A stretch of DNA of 6,577 nt from Deltaproteobacteria bacterium UBA2385. GTDB taxonomy: Bacteria; Myxococcota_A; UBA796; UBA2385. Both the position numbers and the translations under genes were made by a program. Numbering within the stretch: the first letter of the stretch is position 1; each line of letters opens with the position of its first letter. Positions 5,893-6,577 of this stretch are shown here, one piece after another. Below the pieces are notes generated by a model. It was given only the letters and a program-made list of their open reading frames with translations, did not search any database and had not been told where the DNA came from. The DNA lies in NCBI GenBank assembly GCA_002343455.1, contig DDSR01000357.1, forward strand, positions 1-6,577, written 5' to 3'.

Positions 5893-6577
5893 CTAGAACC
5901 GTCCGCCGAGACCCACCGAGCCCCAGCCGACGAAGGCGCGCACCGGCAGGTCCGCGTCCAGCGCGATCACGACCCCGCCCGCGGCGCTCGCCGCCAGGCC
6001 CAGCGCACCCAGCCCCAACACCGTGTAGCGGCGGCTGTCGTGGCGGCTCTCCAGCTCGTCCGCGCCGTCGCGGTCGATCGGGTTGTCGCGGGCGTCCTGC
6101 AGGTCGGCGTAGTTGGGGGCGAAGGAGACGAAGTAGTAGGTCGTCGCCCCGGCCAGGGCGGCGCCGCCGGTGCCCAGCAGGATGCCGCCCAGCGGACCGC
6201 CGCGCTTGCTCTTGCCGCTGCGCATGCCCGCGTCCTGATCGATGGCCCGATCCTTCTCGGGCTTGTCGGGCTTCTCGGCCTTGTCGGGCTTCTCAGCCTT
6301 GTCGGCCTTGTCGCTCGTGTCCGCGTCAGCCACGGGCTCGTCGGCCTTCGGCGGGTCCGTGGGGCGGGTCAGCACCCGGGGCCCACCCTCGGCCGCCTTC
6401 GCCTTGGCCTGCTCTTCCGCCTTCTTGCGGGCCTCGTCCTCGGCCTTGCGGCGGGCCTGCTCCTCGGCCTTCATCCGCTCGGCCTCCTCCGCGGCCTTGG
6501 CCTGGGCGGCGATCGCCTCGGCCTCGGCCTTCTGGCGGGCCTCGTCCTCCGCTGCCGCCTTCGCGGCGGCTGCATCT
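5893..6577 (-). CDS. Coiled-coil / Lys-Asp-rich protein with two C-terminal TM segments (partial, N-terminus beyond right edge)
   Basis: The last 227 residues are visible. The frame is open to the right edge, and an internal ATG at 6474 sits inside the charged helix, so it is not the real start. Visible residues 1-63 are Ala/Lys/Glu/Arg-rich, TolA-like helix (for example AEEQARRKAEDEARKKAEEQ). Residues 64-109 are Pro/Asp/Lys-rich with repeated KAEKPD. A basic stretch (SGKSKR) then precedes a Gly/Ala hydrophobic segment (about 127-150) and YYFVSFAPNY. A charged loop rich in Asp and Arg separates it from a second segment (about 184-207), and the chain ends in GWGSVGLGGRF. This arrangement resembles the C-termini of myxobacterial TPR/PEGA-type envelope proteins (from memory; a weak link). 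The missing N-terminal domain would decide its role. It is the first visible member of the proposed transcription unit. Confidence 0.75.
   Translation of the reverse strand, partial: DAAAAKAAAEDEARQKAEAEAIAAQAKAAEEAERMKAEEQARRKAEDEARKKAEEQAKAKAAEGGPRVLTRPTDPPKADEPVADADTSDKADKAEKPDKAEKPDKPEKDRAIDQDAGMRSGKSKRGGPLGGILLGTGGAALAGATTYYFVSFAPNYADLQDARDNPIDRDGADELESRHDSRRYTVLGLGALGLAASAAGGVVIALDADLPVRAFVGWGSVGLGGRF
6263..6305 (-). repeat. 18-nt tandem repeat encoding KAEKPD units
   Basis: Two 18-nt units (6263-6280 and 6281-6298) differ at one base, and a partial third (6299-6305) follows. They encode the KAEKPD repeats of the Lys/Asp/Pro-rich linker. Degenerate related sequence extends on both sides. 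Confidence 0.75.

Noticed and set aside
4205..5896. 563-residue plus-strand open frame
   Set aside because: It spans antisense to two genes and the gap between them, and is Gly/Arg/Leu low-complexity with no domain.

Overview
The window is very GC-rich (about 70% by eye, not counted). All six supportable genes lie on the minus strand, so transcription runs from the right edge to the left. Three traits fit a myxobacterium-like (Myxococcota / former Deltaproteobacteria) genome: an N-terminal zinc ribbon joined to a long disordered, membrane-anchored, proline-rich protein; a TolA-like Ala/Lys/Glu-rich protein ending in two hydrophobic segments and Gly-Arg-Phe; and Cys-rich orphan lipoprotein-like proteins. 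The lineage is an inference, because no marker gene is present. The long plus-strand ORFs are antisense shadows of these genes.

Layout in transcription order: (1) the C-terminal part of a charged coiled-coil/two-TM protein, entering from the right edge (5893-6577); (2) a cytoplasmic Ala/Leu/Arg-rich helical-repeat (TPR-like) protein, 340 aa (4850-5872); (3) a secreted YceI-like protein, 226 aa (4106-4786); (4) an unrecognised, probably exported 555-aa Cys-rich protein with a possible lipobox (2413-4080); (5) an acyl-CoA dehydrogenase with intact signatures and catalytic Glu (1203-2363); (6) after a hairpin and 144 bp without a gene, the first 352 residues of a zinc-ribbon / disordered / single-TM / Pro-rich protein that runs off the left edge (1-1058).

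Genes 1 to 5 are separated by only 20, 63, 25 and 49 nt. They could form one transcription unit ending at the 12-bp hairpin (1171-1200) just past the acyl-CoA dehydrogenase stop. The dehydrogenase and YceI-like genes share an almost identical leader (GGAGCCyCCGATG). The tightest pair is the YceI-like gene and the orphan, both apparently exported, so they are the best candidates to work together. Nothing in the sequence ties the dehydrogenase to them beyond position.

No RNA gene, CRISPR array, insertion sequence or phage gene is visible. There is no clear defence or biosynthetic system. The less ordinary content is the orphan exported protein, the zinc-ribbon membrane protein with a duplicated GLAAML motif, and three in-frame short tandem repeats.
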